The translations under genes were made by a program, and so were the position numbers. A model generated the notes under the pieces. The model did no database searches and was not told the DNA's origin. It saw nothing but the letters and a program-made list of their open reading frames with translations. A DNA stretch of 64,000 bases from NCBI RefSeq assembly GCF_003852535.1, contig NZ_QAJP01000002.1, positions 124,001 through 188,000 on the forward strand, written 5' to 3'. Below are positions 45,892 to 54,806 of this stretch, piece after piece (the stretch's first letter is position 1; each line of letters starts with the position of its first letter). Origin of the DNA: Herminiimonas sp. KBW02. GTDB taxonomy: Bacteria > Pseudomonadota > Gammaproteobacteria > Burkholderiales > Burkholderiaceae_D.

Positions 45892-46962
45892 ATGAAAAAG
45901 TATCCTGCCCTGCTCCGCTTTGCCGATCTCCTGCCAGGGCTGGAGCAGTTCGATACGATCATCGATGTGCGCAGCCCTGCCGAATTTGCCCTTGATCATA
46001 TTCCCGGCGCAATCAATTGTCCGGTGCTGGATGATAAAGAACGGCATCGCATCGGTACCTTGTACAAGCAAACCGGTGCGTTTGAAGCGAAGAAACTGGG
46101 CTCAGCGCTCGTCGCACGTAATATTGCACACCACATAGAAACCGCATTCATCGACAAACCTCAGGGCTGGAAGCCGCTGATTTATTGCTGGCGCGGTGGT
46201 AATCGCAGTGGTGCAATGACATTAATACTGGCACGCATAGGCTGGCCTGCCGTGCAACTGGACGGCGGTTACAAAGAGTACCGTCGTCATGTCAATGCAG
46301 ACCTGACTGAACTACCCTCACACTTTCAATTCCATGTGATCTGCGGCCCTACCGGCAGCGGTAAAAGCCGTTTGCTGCAAACGCTGGCGACTGCAGGTGA
46401 GCAGGTACTTGATCTGGAAAAACTCGCGGCACACAGAGGCTCGGTGCTGGGACATCTGCCGACAGAACAGCAACCGTCGCAAAAGAAATTTGAGACCGAC
46501 ATCTGGCAAACACTGCGCCGCTTCGACCGGCAAAAAGTCATCTACATAGAATCGGAAAGCAAGAAAATTGGTAACTTGCGTGTACCCGACAGCTTGATAG
46601 AAAACATGCGTAAATCAGCATGCATCTCGCTGGAACTGAAGCATGACAAACGCATTCAGCTTCTCATGCAGGATTACCAGCATTTCCTGAATGATCCTGA
46701 TCTGCTGAGTAGCCAGCTTAGCTGTCTATTGCAACTGCATGGCAGAGAAAAAATCGCGCGCTGGCACAAGCTTGCCGCGGATGGAGAAATGGAAGTGTTG
46801 GTCGGAGAGTTACTGGAAGAGCATTACGATCCGGCTTATGGCCGCTCGATAGAGCGTAACTTCAGGCGGGTCAAGGATGCGAGGATTGTACGCCTGGCGG
46901 ATTTGTCGATGGAGGCGTTTCGGGCAGCTGCTGGAGATGTGGTTGGGTTTGTTCGGATTTAG
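45892..46962 (+). CDS. mnmH: tRNA 2-selenouridine synthase MnmH (SelU/YbbB)
   Basis: Exchanges the sulfur of 2-thiouridine in tRNA wobble positions for selenium, using selenophosphate from SelD. The 356-aa protein has an N-terminal rhodanese domain with active Cys99 in IYCWRGGNRSGAM and a C-terminal P-loop (GPTGSGKSRLLQTL) near residue 145. It follows tesA within 2 bp, so an operon. Of interest because the formate dehydrogenase here needs no selenocysteine. Confidence 0.95.
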   Translation: MKKYPALLRFADLLPGLEQFDTIIDVRSPAEFALDHIPGAINCPVLDDKERHRIGTLYKQTGAFEAKKLGSALVARNIAHHIETAFIDKPQGWKPLIYCWRGGNRSGAMTLILARIGWPAVQLDGGYKEYRRHVNADLTELPSHFQFHVICGPTGSGKSRLLQTLATAGEQVLDLEKLAAHRGSVLGHLPTEQQPSQKKFETDIWQTLRRFDRQKVIYIESESKKIGNLRVPDSLIENMRKSACISLELKHDKRIQLLMQDYQHFLNDPDLLSSQLSCLLQLHGREKIARWHKLAADGEMEVLVGELLEEHYDPAYGRSIERNFRRVKDARIVRLADLSMEAFRAAAGDVVGFVRI

Positions 46963-46982
46963 GTGATGTAAGTCATTGGATT

Positions 46983-47009
46983 AAAAGGTCCGCTTATGTG
47001 GGCCTTTTT
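46983..47009 (+). terminator. terminator of mnmH
   Basis: AAAAGGTCC, eight-nt loop, GGGCCTTTTT, 20 bp after the stop. Its T-tract is the left end of palindromic element copy B. Confidence 0.82.
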
Positions 47010-47158
47010 ATTGTCTGTCTGGTTTCGTTTAGTGTTGTTGGCGCTGTTCTTTCTTCGATCAGCCTTGGCTTGCCGGGCCACTCCCGGCAAACCAACTCTC
47101 CACGGAGAACAAACAGCATCAGCACCACAAAACTGAAAACAAACCCACCAATAAAAAA
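47005..47158. repeat. 154-bp palindromic intergenic element, copy B
   Basis: Lies between the convergent mnmH and ppiD genes and matches copy A at 34804-34955: same central hairpin TTGCCGGG-CCACT-CCCGGCAA (47070-47090), then AACCAA, CTCCACGGAG, CATCAGCA and AACCCACCAATAAAAAA in order, though the left halves diverge more. It too ends in the T-tracts of the flanking terminators. Confidence 0.8.
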
Positions 47159-47179
47159 GCCGCTAAAAGCGGCTTTTTT
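47153..47179 (-). terminator. terminator of ppiD
   Basis: AAAAAAGCCGC, TAAAA, GCGGCTTTTTT: an 11-bp stem 23 bp past the ppiD stop, with a T-run on the minus strand. Confidence 0.93.
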
Positions 47180-47201
47180 AAATACCAAATTCACCCAACA
47201 A

Positions 47202-49118
47202 TTACTCGGCCCCATCAGCCTTGGCAACCGCCGGCTTCAATATCTTAACCTTGGCTTTCTCTTTCAACACATCCAGATAAGCCTGCATTTCTTCCTGTGC
47301 CAAAGCAGCAGTGATCTGTTGTTGCTCAGCCTGACGCTTGGCCTTGTCTACAGTAGTTGGCTGCACCACGCGTATCACACGCAATACGCCATAACCCTGA
47401 CCCGGCACTTCAACACCGACATACGATGGCAGCTTGCTGGTATCTGCTTTCATCACTGCCAGGAACAGAGCTGGATTCACACCCTGGCTCTTCGCACGTG
47501 AAACAGTTTGCGTAGCCGAGAAGCCAGTCGCATCGTCTTTAGCTTTCAGAGCCGCCAGTTTTTCTTCACCCGCTTTTTTCGCCAGCGCCAGCGCTTCTAC
47601 CTGTACTACGCGATCACGTACCTGTGCTTTAACTTCATCAAAAGGACGTTTGCTCGCTGGTTTGTAATCAACGACACGACCTGCGATCAGCGTATTCGGT
47701 GCAACTTCTACCGCTTCCGTATTACGTTTGTTTTTCAGCGAATCATCCGAGAACAAAGCGCTCAGGAATTTAGGGCTATTGAAAGGAGCCGTTGCTGCCA
47801 CCGCCGGGTTAGGCTGACGCGACAGATTGTTGACCGTTTCAATTTTCAGTTTCAACTTGTCAGCAACCGATTTCAGACTGTCCGATTGCTCGTAGACTGT
47901 GTTGCTGAAGACGTCTGCTGTTTCTGCATACTTCTTGCTCACCAGTTGCTTACGGATGTCGTTCGCAATCTCGCCTTTGACTTGTTCCAAAGGTTTCAGT
48001 GTCGCTGGTTTAATGGCGGTCACTTTGATGATGTGGAAACCGAAATCCGATTCAACCAGATCGCTCAATTCGCCCTGCTTCAGTTTGAATGCAGCATCCT
48101 CGAAAGGTTTGACCATCATGCCTTTGCTGAAGAAGTCGAGATCACCACCACGTTCAGCTGAACCTGGATCGTTCGAATTTTCTTTCGCCAGCTTGGCAAA
48201 ATCCTGTGGCGACTTGCGCAAGGTTTCCAGCAATTTTTCAGCCTTCGCTTTAGCTGCCGCTTTTTCTGCAGCAGGCGCATCTTTGTTGGCAGCGATCAGA
48301 ATGTGGCTGGCACGACGTTGTTCATCCACGCCATACTGCTTCGCATTTTGCTCGTAATAGGATTTGACATCAGCATCGCTGACGCTGATTTGCGCCGTCA
48401 GCGCATCAGCGGTCAATACAACGTACTCCGCTTTTACCTGTTCCGGTACCGAGAACTCATTGCTCTTGTCGTAGTAAGCCTTGAGCATGTCATCCGTTAC
48501 CTTGACTTGCGCTGCGTAATCCGCCGCCTTGAAAGTCAGGTACTGAACTTCGCGCTCTTGCTCGCCCAGCTCGGACAAACGTTTGGCCAGTGAATCAGGG
48601 GCAAATGCGGTCGACTGAATCGCGGCATTGACTTGCTGCACGACCAGGTCCTGACGCAGGCTGGCTTCGTACCCGGCAGGTGTCATGCCTTGCGCTGCCA
48701 GCAGCGATTTGTAACGCTCTACATCGAACTTGCCATCAGCAGTGGTCAGGCCTGCGATGCCCATGATGGTTTGTTGCAGGGTCTGGTCAGAGACCGATAA
48801 TTTATTGCGTTTTGCTTCAGCTGCCAGTACACGCTCAGCGATCAGACCATCCAATACATCTTGCTTGGCTTCCGGCGTATCGAACATTTTCGGATCGAAC
48901 TGACCGCCGAACATTTGACGGAAACGCTCCATCTGTTCGCGCTGTGCCGCATCCCATTCCGGTTGTGTAATCGCCTGGCCGTCTACCTTGGCCACGGTGG
49001 TCGACGAATCGCCCATGCTGGTATAGCTTTCCAGACCGAACAAGGCGAACGATGGGAAGATGACCAGCAGCAGCAGGAACTGCATCAGACGTTGGTGTGT
49101 GCGGATAAAATCAAACAT
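47202..49118 (-). CDS. ppiD: peptidyl-prolyl isomerase / chaperone PpiD
   Basis: Inner-membrane-anchored periplasmic folding factor. The 638-aa protein has one N-terminal helix (LMQFLLLLVIFPSFALFGL, residues 12-30), a SurA-like N-terminal chaperone region, a parvulin domain starting RRASHILIAANKD (near residue 265) with GDLDFFSKGMMVKPFEDAAF, and a C-terminal second PPIC-like region. Length matches E. coli PpiD (623). It sits last in the lon-hupB-tRNA-ppiD block, as in E. coli. Confidence 0.94.
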   Translation of the reverse strand: MFDFIRTHQRLMQFLLLLVIFPSFALFGLESYTSMGDSSTTVAKVDGQAITQPEWDAAQREQMERFRQMFGGQFDPKMFDTPEAKQDVLDGLIAERVLAAEAKRNKLSVSDQTLQQTIMGIAGLTTADGKFDVERYKSLLAAQGMTPAGYEASLRQDLVVQQVNAAIQSTAFAPDSLAKRLSELGEQEREVQYLTFKAADYAAQVKVTDDMLKAYYDKSNEFSVPEQVKAEYVVLTADALTAQISVSDADVKSYYEQNAKQYGVDEQRRASHILIAANKDAPAAEKAAAKAKAEKLLETLRKSPQDFAKLAKENSNDPGSAERGGDLDFFSKGMMVKPFEDAAFKLKQGELSDLVESDFGFHIIKVTAIKPATLKPLEQVKGEIANDIRKQLVSKKYAETADVFSNTVYEQSDSLKSVADKLKLKIETVNNLSRQPNPAVAATAPFNSPKFLSALFSDDSLKNKRNTEAVEVAPNTLIAGRVVDYKPASKRPFDEVKAQVRDRVVQVEALALAKKAGEEKLAALKAKDDATGFSATQTVSRAKSQGVNPALFLAVMKADTSKLPSYVGVEVPGQGYGVLRVIRVVQPTTVDKAKRQAEQQQITAALAQEEMQAYLDVLKEKAKVKILKPAVAKADGAE

Positions 49119-49166
49119 GGCTAACCAATCACAGGCAAAACGCGATCAATACGTCGCATATATGAA

Positions 49167-49192
49167 AAAAGGCGAACTCTCGTTCGCCTTTT
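49167..49192 (-). terminator. terminator after tRNA-Asp
   Basis: AAAAGGCGAAC, TCTC, GTTCGCCTTTT: perfect 11-bp stem 6 bp beyond the tRNA CCA end, ending the tRNA transcript before ppiD. Confidence 0.92.
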
Positions 49193-49198
49193 ATTTTT

Positions 49199-49275
49199 TG
49201 GCGGAGTGGACGGGACTCGAACCCGCGACCCCCGGCGTGACAGGCCGGTATTCTAACCAGCTGAACTACCACTCC
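49199..49275 (-). tRNA. tRNA-Asp (GTC)
   Basis: 77 nt with encoded CCA. Minus strand: acceptor GGAGTGG pairs with CCACTCC, D-arm AGTTCAGCTGGTTAGAA, anticodon loop CTGTCAC (GTC), T-arm GGGTTCGAGTCCC. Confidence 0.97.
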
Positions 49276-49310
49276 TAAACTACTTGATGATTATTTGCGA
49301 GTTTGACTGA

Positions 49311-49386
49311 TGGTGGGTGCTGACGGGGTCGAACCGCCGACCTACGCCTTGTAAGGGCGCCGCTCTACCAACTGAGCTAAGCACCC
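49311..49386 (-). tRNA. tRNA-Val (TAC)
   Basis: 76 nt with encoded CCA. Acceptor GGGTGCT/AGCACCC, D-arm AGCTCAGTTGGTAGAG, anticodon loop CTTACAA (TAC), T-arm CGGTTCGACCCCG. It lies 35 bp before tRNA-Asp. Confidence 0.97.
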
Positions 49387-49471
49387 TAATCTTGCTTAAC
49401 CAGCCAAACATACAGCGTTGTCACCACGCCGCAAAAGAAAATATTTTACAGCATGTTGAATCAATTTGCTA

Positions 49472-49744
49472 CTAGTTAACCGCGTCTTTCAATGCTTTGC
49501 CTGGTTTAAATTTAGGCACTTTAGCTGCTTTGATTTTGATCGCTTCACCGGTACGTGGGTTTCTGCCTGTGCGTGCTGCACGTTTTCCTACGGAAAATGT
49601 ACCGAAACCAACCAGGGTTACGGAACCATTTTTCTTCAATGTGGTTTTGACTGCGCCAATCACTGAGTCGAGCGCGCGTGCTGCAGCTGCTTTGGAAATA
49701 TCGGCGGAACCAGCAATGTGGTCAATCAATTCAGTTTTATTCAC
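49472..49744 (-). CDS. hupB: nucleoid protein HU
   Basis: A 90-aa histone-like protein: [27 protein letters not shown], then [27 protein letters not shown], the DNA-binding arm with the conserved RNPRTGE. The start codon is GTG at 49744 after GAGGGGACGTAA. A strong promoter lies upstream. It is followed on the same strand by tRNA-Val and tRNA-Asp. Confidence 0.96.
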   Translation of the reverse strand: MNKTELIDHIAGSADISKAAAARALDSVIGAVKTTLKKNGSVTLVGFGTFSVGKRAARTGRNPRTGEAIKIKAAKVPKFKPGKALKDAVN

Positions 49745-49838
49745 TTACGTCCCCTCACAAAGGTTGAATGCCGCATCTCGTGCTTTACGCAGTATTGCTA
49801 AAACGATGATGCGGACGCAGAAAAAATCTGCAGCAAGT

Positions 49839-49867
49839 ATTAAACAAGCCGCAAAGCCTTGTGTCAA
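49839..49867 (-). promoter_or_regulatory. sigma-70 promoter of hupB
   Basis: On the minus strand TTGACA (49862-49867), 17 nt, TTTAAT (49839-49844): a consensus -35 and a 5-of-6 -10, about 95 bp before the hupB start. Confidence 0.85.
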
Positions 49868-49966
49868 GCGCTTTGCAAGCTTTTCCCCTCTGAAAATTAA
49901 CATTTTTTATGTTTAGGATTCCTCCTTCGCACTTCTAAGAATATTTTTTTTGATGCGCATGTGAAA

Positions 49967-49994
49967 AAAAAAGCGCTCCGAAGAGCGCTTTTTT
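49967..49994 (-). terminator. terminator of lon
   Basis: AAAAAAGCGCT, CCGAAG, AGCGCTTTTTT: an 11-bp stem 47 bp after the lon stop, with a T-run. Confidence 0.93.
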
Positions 49995-50041
49995 AAACTG
50001 CAAAATTACTTCTGCGTTACATCTGCCAGTGCATCAAATCA

Positions 50042-52456
50042 TCAATGCTTGACGACAGTCGGATCGTTCGACTCAGCAGGTTTCGCAACGGCAGTATCAA
50101 CCACTGCGACCTCTTCATCCGTCAATGGTACTGGCGCGCGTTCCAATGCGATCTCAAGCACTTTATCGATCCAGCGCACTGGTACGATTTCAAGCTTGTT
50201 CTTCACATTGTCCGGAATCTCAGCCAGATCCTTCACGTTTTGTTCAGGTATCAAAACAGTTTTGATACCACCGCGATGCGCTGCCAGCAGTTTCTCTTTC
50301 AAGCCACCGATAGGCAACACTTCACCACGCAAAGTAATCTCACCAGTCATCGCCACATCAGCACGCACCGGAATACCGGTGAACACCGAGACCATCGCCA
50401 GCGTCATCGCTACACCAGCCGATGGACCATCCTTCGGTGTTGCGCCTTCAGGAACGTGAATATGAATATCGCTCTTCTCGAAAACATCGGCTTTGATACC
50501 GAGTTTCTTCGCGCGGCTGCGCACAACAGTGCGTGCAGCCTCGATCGATTCCTTCATCACATCGCCCAAGGTACCGGTACGGATGATGCCGCCCTTGCCT
50601 GGCACTGCAACCGATTCGATGGTGAGCAAATCGCCACCGACTTCGGTCCATGCCAGACCGACCACCTGACCAACCTGGTTTTCTTTTTCGGCTACACCGA
50701 AATCGAATTGACGTACGCCCAGGAATTTGTCGAGGTTCTTGGTCGAGACCGTGACTTTTCTGTCCTGCTTTTTCAGCAGCAGCATTTTTACGACCTTGCG
50801 GCAGATCTTCGAAATTTCCCGTTCCAGCGAACGCACACCGGCTTCACGCGTGTAGTAACGAATGATGTCGCGGATTGCGGATTCAGCCACGCTGATCTCG
50901 TCTTCCTTCAGACCATTGTTCTTGATCTGTTTCGGCAAGAGGTAACGTTGCGCAATGCTGGTTTTTTCATCTTCGGTATAACCCGACAGACGAATAACTT
51001 CCATACGATCGAGCAAGGCTGGCGGAATGTTGTACGAGTTTGAAGTCGCAACAAACATCACGTCAGACAAATCGAAATCAACTTCGACGTAGTGATCCGA
51101 GAACGTATGGTTTTGCTCAGGGTCCAGCACTTCGAGCAAAGCCGACGACGGATCGCCACGGAAGTCCATGCCGAGTTTGTCGATCTCATCCAGCAGGAAC
51201 AATGGATTGCGCACACCGGTTTTTGCCAGGCTTTGCAAAATCTTGCCAGGCATGGAGCCGATGTATGTACGACGATGGCCACGGATCTCGGCTTCATCAC
51301 GTACGCCGCCCAAAGCCATACGCACAAACTTGCGGTTCGTGGCGCGTGCGATCGACTGGCCGAGCGAGGTTTTACCCACGCCTGGAGGACCGACGAAGCA
51401 CAGGATAGGCGCTTTCAGTTTGTCGACGCGCTGTTGCACGGCAAGATATTCCAGGATGCGTTCTTTAACCTTCTCAAGACCGTAGTGATCGTCTTCCAAT
51501 ACTTTTTCAGCATTGGACAGATCGTTGTTCACTTTCGATTTTTTCTTCCAAGGCAAACCGAGCAAGGTGTCGATGTAGTTACGCACGACAGTTGCTTCAG
51601 CCGACATCGGCGACATCAGTTTAAGTTTTTTCAACTCATTCTGAGCCTTGGCCAATGCTTCCTTAGGCATCTTGGCAGCAATGATTTTCTTCTCGAGGTC
51701 TTCGAGATCTGCGCCCTCTTCGCCTTCGCCCAATTCTTTTTGAATCGCTTTGACCTGCTCGTTCAAATAGTATTCGCGTTGCGATTTTTCCATCTGGCGT
51801 TTAACGCGACCACGGATGCGCTTCTCGACTTGCAGAATATCGAGTTCGCCTTCGAGCTGGCCGAGCAAATGCTCATAGCGTTTCGCTACGTTGAAAATTT
51901 CGAGGATAACTTGCTTCTGCTCAAGTTTGAGCGGCAAGTGCGCAGCGATGGTGTCAGCCAGGCGGCCGGCATCATCGATACCTGCCAGCGAAGTCAGGAT
52001 CTCTGGCGGGATTTTTTTGTTCAGTTTTACGTATTGATCGAACTGTTGCACGATCGCGCGGCGCATTGCTTCCACTTCGGACTCGTCGCCCGCTTCAGAT
52101 TCAATCGGCGTCAGATCCGCGACGAAATGCGTATCCAGCTCACTGATGTGATGGATACGTGCACGTTGTGCGCCTTCGACCAGTACTTTGACCGTACCGT
52201 CAGGCAGCTTCAACATTTGCAGGATGTTCGCGACACAGCCGATTTCGTAGATATCGTCAGCTGATGGTTCGTCTTTGGCGGCGGCCTTTTGCGCAGCAAG
52301 CATGATGCTCTTGCCTTGCTCCATCGCAGCTTCTAAGGCTTTGATTGATTTAGGACGACCGACGAACAGAGGGATCACCATATGCGGGAAGACAACAACA
52401 TCACGCAACGGTAACAGCGGCAGTTGGGTTTGTTCAGTGGAAATAGTAGTCGTCAT
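50042..52456 (-). CDS. lon: ATP-dependent protease Lon (LonA)
   Basis: Cytoplasmic AAA+ serine protease for misfolded and regulatory proteins. The 804-aa protein has the LAN N-terminal domain (LPLLPLRDVVVFPHMVIPL), a Walker A GPPGVGKTSLGQ near residue 355, sensor/arginine elements, and the Ser-Lys protease site with PKDGPSAGVAMTLA (Ser near 680) and GLKEKLLAAHRGG (Lys). Two terminators separate it from clpX upstream, and its own promoter must lie in the 88 bp before the start. Confidence 0.97.
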   Translation of the reverse strand: MTTTISTEQTQLPLLPLRDVVVFPHMVIPLFVGRPKSIKALEAAMEQGKSIMLAAQKAAAKDEPSADDIYEIGCVANILQMLKLPDGTVKVLVEGAQRARIHHISELDTHFVADLTPIESEAGDESEVEAMRRAIVQQFDQYVKLNKKIPPEILTSLAGIDDAGRLADTIAAHLPLKLEQKQVILEIFNVAKRYEHLLGQLEGELDILQVEKRIRGRVKRQMEKSQREYYLNEQVKAIQKELGEGEEGADLEDLEKKIIAAKMPKEALAKAQNELKKLKLMSPMSAEATVVRNYIDTLLGLPWKKKSKVNNDLSNAEKVLEDDHYGLEKVKERILEYLAVQQRVDKLKAPILCFVGPPGVGKTSLGQSIARATNRKFVRMALGGVRDEAEIRGHRRTYIGSMPGKILQSLAKTGVRNPLFLLDEIDKLGMDFRGDPSSALLEVLDPEQNHTFSDHYVEVDFDLSDVMFVATSNSYNIPPALLDRMEVIRLSGYTEDEKTSIAQRYLLPKQIKNNGLKEDEISVAESAIRDIIRYYTREAGVRSLEREISKICRKVVKMLLLKKQDRKVTVSTKNLDKFLGVRQFDFGVAEKENQVGQVVGLAWTEVGGDLLTIESVAVPGKGGIIRTGTLGDVMKESIEAARTVVRSRAKKLGIKADVFEKSDIHIHVPEGATPKDGPSAGVAMTLAMVSVFTGIPVRADVAMTGEITLRGEVLPIGGLKEKLLAAHRGGIKTVLIPEQNVKDLAEIPDNVKNKLEIVPVRWIDKVLEIALERAPVPLTDEEVAVVDTAVAKPAESNDPTVVKH

Positions 52457-52544
52457 GGCGAGCCTTATCTATAAACGTGTTAATGATGTTGGCGCTAACG
52501 GCCAAAACACAAGCCCGGACAGCAACAAAAATCATCCAGAAAAA

Positions 52545-52581
52545 TAAAAAAGCCACCCGCGAAGTTGTCTTCGAAGTGGCT
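52545..52581 (-). terminator. second terminator between clpX and lon
   Basis: Minus strand: GAGCCAC, TTCGAAG, ACAA, CTTCG, GGGTGGCT, then TTTTTTATTTTT. A two-part stem with a T-run, 57 bp downstream of the first clpX terminator. Confidence 0.8.
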
Positions 52582-52637
52582 CTACTATGGAAGCCTGAAT
52601 GATCCCTGCTGGTTTTAATTGTACTGCGTTTTAAATG

Positions 52638-52664
52638 AAAAACGGGCTAAAAAAGCCCGTTTTT
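52638..52664 (-). terminator. terminator of clpX
   Basis: AAAAACGGGCT, five A's, AGCCCGTTTTT: an 11-bp stem, 53 bp after the clpX stop. Confidence 0.93.
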
Positions 52665-52717
52665 GATAATTTCCGCCTATTTTTACAAAACTTTACTGTT
52701 TTCCGGCGGCATCCCGA

Positions 52718-53986
52718 TTATTTCGCACCGGAAACTTTAGGTTGCTCGTGATAGATCAGCAATGGTTTGGCGCCATGGTTAATGGTGCCTTCGTCAATGA
52801 CGACTTTTTCCACGTTTTGCTCATTCGGCAATTCAAACATAACGTCCAGCAATGCATGCTCCAGAATCGAGCGTAAACCACGTGCACCAGTTTTGCGTGC
52901 AATCGCCTTTTTCGCAATCGCCTGCAAGGCAGCCGGACGAATTTCCAGTTCCGCGCCTTCCATTTGCAAGAGTTTCGAATATTGCTTGATCAGCGCATTC
53001 TTAGGCTCGAGCAAGATCTGGATCAGCGCTTCTTCATCCAGTTCACGCAAGGTTGCCACTACCGGCAAACGACCAACCAGTTCAGGAATCAGGCCGAACT
53101 TGATCAAATCTTCAGGCTCGGTGTCCATCATGACCTGACTCGCGGTACGTTCTTCGCGGCTCTTCACGCTGGCGGAGAAACCGATACCACTCTTCTCCGA
53201 ACGCTCGGAAATAATCTTCGCCAGACCATCAAACGCACCACCGCAAATGAACATGATGTTGGTAGTATCGATTTGCACGAAATCCTGATTCGGATGCTTG
53301 CGGCCACCTTGTGGCGGCACCGATGCCATCGTGCCTTCGATCAGTTTCAGCAAAGCCTGTTGTACACCTTCACCCGATACGTCGCGGGTAATCGATGGAT
53401 TGTCCGACTTGCGTGAAATCTTGTCGATTTCATCGATGTAAACAATACCTTTTTGCGCGCGCTCGACTTCGTAGTTACAGTTCTGCAAGAGCTTCTGGAT
53501 GATGTTTTCCACATCCTCGCCCACATAACCGGCTTCGGTGAGCGTGGTTGCATCTGCAATCACGAACGGCACGTCCAGCGTGCGCGCCAGGGTTTGCGCC
53601 AGCAAGGTTTTACCGGAACCGGTAGGACCGACCAGCAGAATATTACTCTTGGCCAGCTCGACGTCGTCTTTCTTGCCGAGATGCTTGAGGCGTTTGTAGT
53701 GGTTGTAGACCGCGACCGACAAAATACGCTTGGCGGGATTTTGTCCGATCACATATTGATCCAGCAACTCGCACAATTCCTGCGGCGTAGGCAGATCGGT
53801 ACGTGGACCGGCTACGGTTTCCACGCTCGATGCTTCATCGCGAATGATGTCATTGCACAGGTCTATACACTCATCGCAGATAAAGACGGATGGCCCAGCG
53901 ATGAGCTTTTTTACCTCGTGTTGGCTCTTGCCGCAGAACGAGCAATAGAGCAGTTTTTCGCCGCTTGAGGATTTTTTCTCTGACAT
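52718..53986 (-). CDS. clpX: ATP-dependent Clp protease ATP-binding subunit ClpX
   Basis: Unfoldase partner of ClpP. The 422-aa sequence has the zinc-binding N-terminus C15/C18/C37/C40 ([11 protein letters not shown]...CDECI), Walker [13 protein letters not shown], the IGF loop (KSGIGF) that docks to ClpP, and [21 protein letters not shown]. Length is standard. It is 157 bp after clpP. Confidence 0.97.
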   Translation of the reverse strand: MSEKKSSSGEKLLYCSFCGKSQHEVKKLIAGPSVFICDECIDLCNDIIRDEASSVETVAGPRTDLPTPQELCELLDQYVIGQNPAKRILSVAVYNHYKRLKHLGKKDDVELAKSNILLVGPTGSGKTLLAQTLARTLDVPFVIADATTLTEAGYVGEDVENIIQKLLQNCNYEVERAQKGIVYIDEIDKISRKSDNPSITRDVSGEGVQQALLKLIEGTMASVPPQGGRKHPNQDFVQIDTTNIMFICGGAFDGLAKIISERSEKSGIGFSASVKSREERTASQVMMDTEPEDLIKFGLIPELVGRLPVVATLRELDEEALIQILLEPKNALIKQYSKLLQMEGAELEIRPAALQAIAKKAIARKTGARGLRSILEHALLDVMFELPNEQNVEKVVIDEGTINHGAKPLLIYHEQPKVSGAK

Positions 53987-54093
53987 GGTGCGCGTTATCT
54001 ATGGTTAGCTATGGATTGATATTACCTGCGAATTACAAATTCGTCACGCCGTTCAAAAAAACCGACTTGCACACACAGAGCCTATAAAGCAAA

Positions 54094-54121
54094 ACGCCCG
54101 AACGTTGTTGCGCCCGGGCGT
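54094..54121 (-). terminator. weak terminator after clpP
   Basis: ACGCCCG, a 14-nt loop, CGGGCGT, then a TTTTGCTTT tract on the minus strand, 23 bp after the stop. The long loop suggests partial readthrough into clpX. Confidence 0.65.
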
Positions 54122-54143
54122 CCAATAATACCTACGAACTGGC

Positions 54144-54776
54144 TTAAGCGCGCGTTGCCAAAACTTTATCGATCATGCCGTATGTCACTGCAGCATCTGC
54201 TGACATAAAGTTATCACGATCAGTATCTTTAGCGATTTCTTCGACAGATTTGCCGGTTCTTTCAGCAAGAATGGCATTCAATCTTTCGCGCAAATACAGG
54301 ATCTCGCGTGCCTGGATTTCGATATCCGAAGCCTGGCCCTGAGCACCACCCAATGGCTGGTGAATCATGATGCGGGAGTTAGGCAGGGAAAAACGTTTGC
54401 CCTTCTCGCCCGCTGCCAGCAGGAAAGCACCCATCGACGCCGCCAGGCCAGTACACAAAGTCGAAACATTCGGCTTGATGAACTGCATGGTGTCGTAAAT
54501 CGCCATGCCAGCCGAAACCGAACCGCCAGGCGAATTAATGTAGAGGGAGATATCCTTGTCCGGGTTTTCGCTTTCCAGGAACAGCAATTGCGCAACGATC
54601 AGGTTGGCCATTTGGTCATTGACCGGACCAACCAGAAAAATAATGCGCTCTTTCAGCAAACGCGAATAAATATCATACGCGCGCTCACCGCGACCACTCT
54701 GTTCAATCACCATCGGAACCATACCGAGCATGTCGGTATCGAGAGCGGAAGTACGAGTCATGCTTGTGGTGATCAT
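54144..54776 (-). CDS. clpP: ATP-dependent Clp protease proteolytic subunit ClpP
   Basis: Serine protease core of ClpXP/ClpAP. The 210-aa protein has the catalytic Ser114 in [11 protein letters not shown], His139 in IMIHQPLGG and the probable Asp188 in DTDRDNFMS. The N-terminal propeptide-like stretch ([17 protein letters not shown]) is as usual. It follows tig by 30 bp. Confidence 0.97.
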   Translation of the reverse strand: MITTSMTRTSALDTDMLGMVPMVIEQSGRGERAYDIYSRLLKERIIFLVGPVNDQMANLIVAQLLFLESENPDKDISLYINSPGGSVSAGMAIYDTMQFIKPNVSTLCTGLAASMGAFLLAAGEKGKRFSLPNSRIMIHQPLGGAQGQASDIEIQAREILYLRERLNAILAERTGKSVEEIAKDTDRDNFMSADAAVTYGMIDKVLATRA

Positions 54777-54806
54777 CTGCTTTCCTTATGGAGAGCGCAC
54801 AAGTTA

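Noticed and set aside
46998-47501. Small open frames within palindromic element B (and similar in A)
   Set aside because: The same peptide-like pattern (FFI..., PGKP) appears on both strands because the DNA is palindromic; no start signals.
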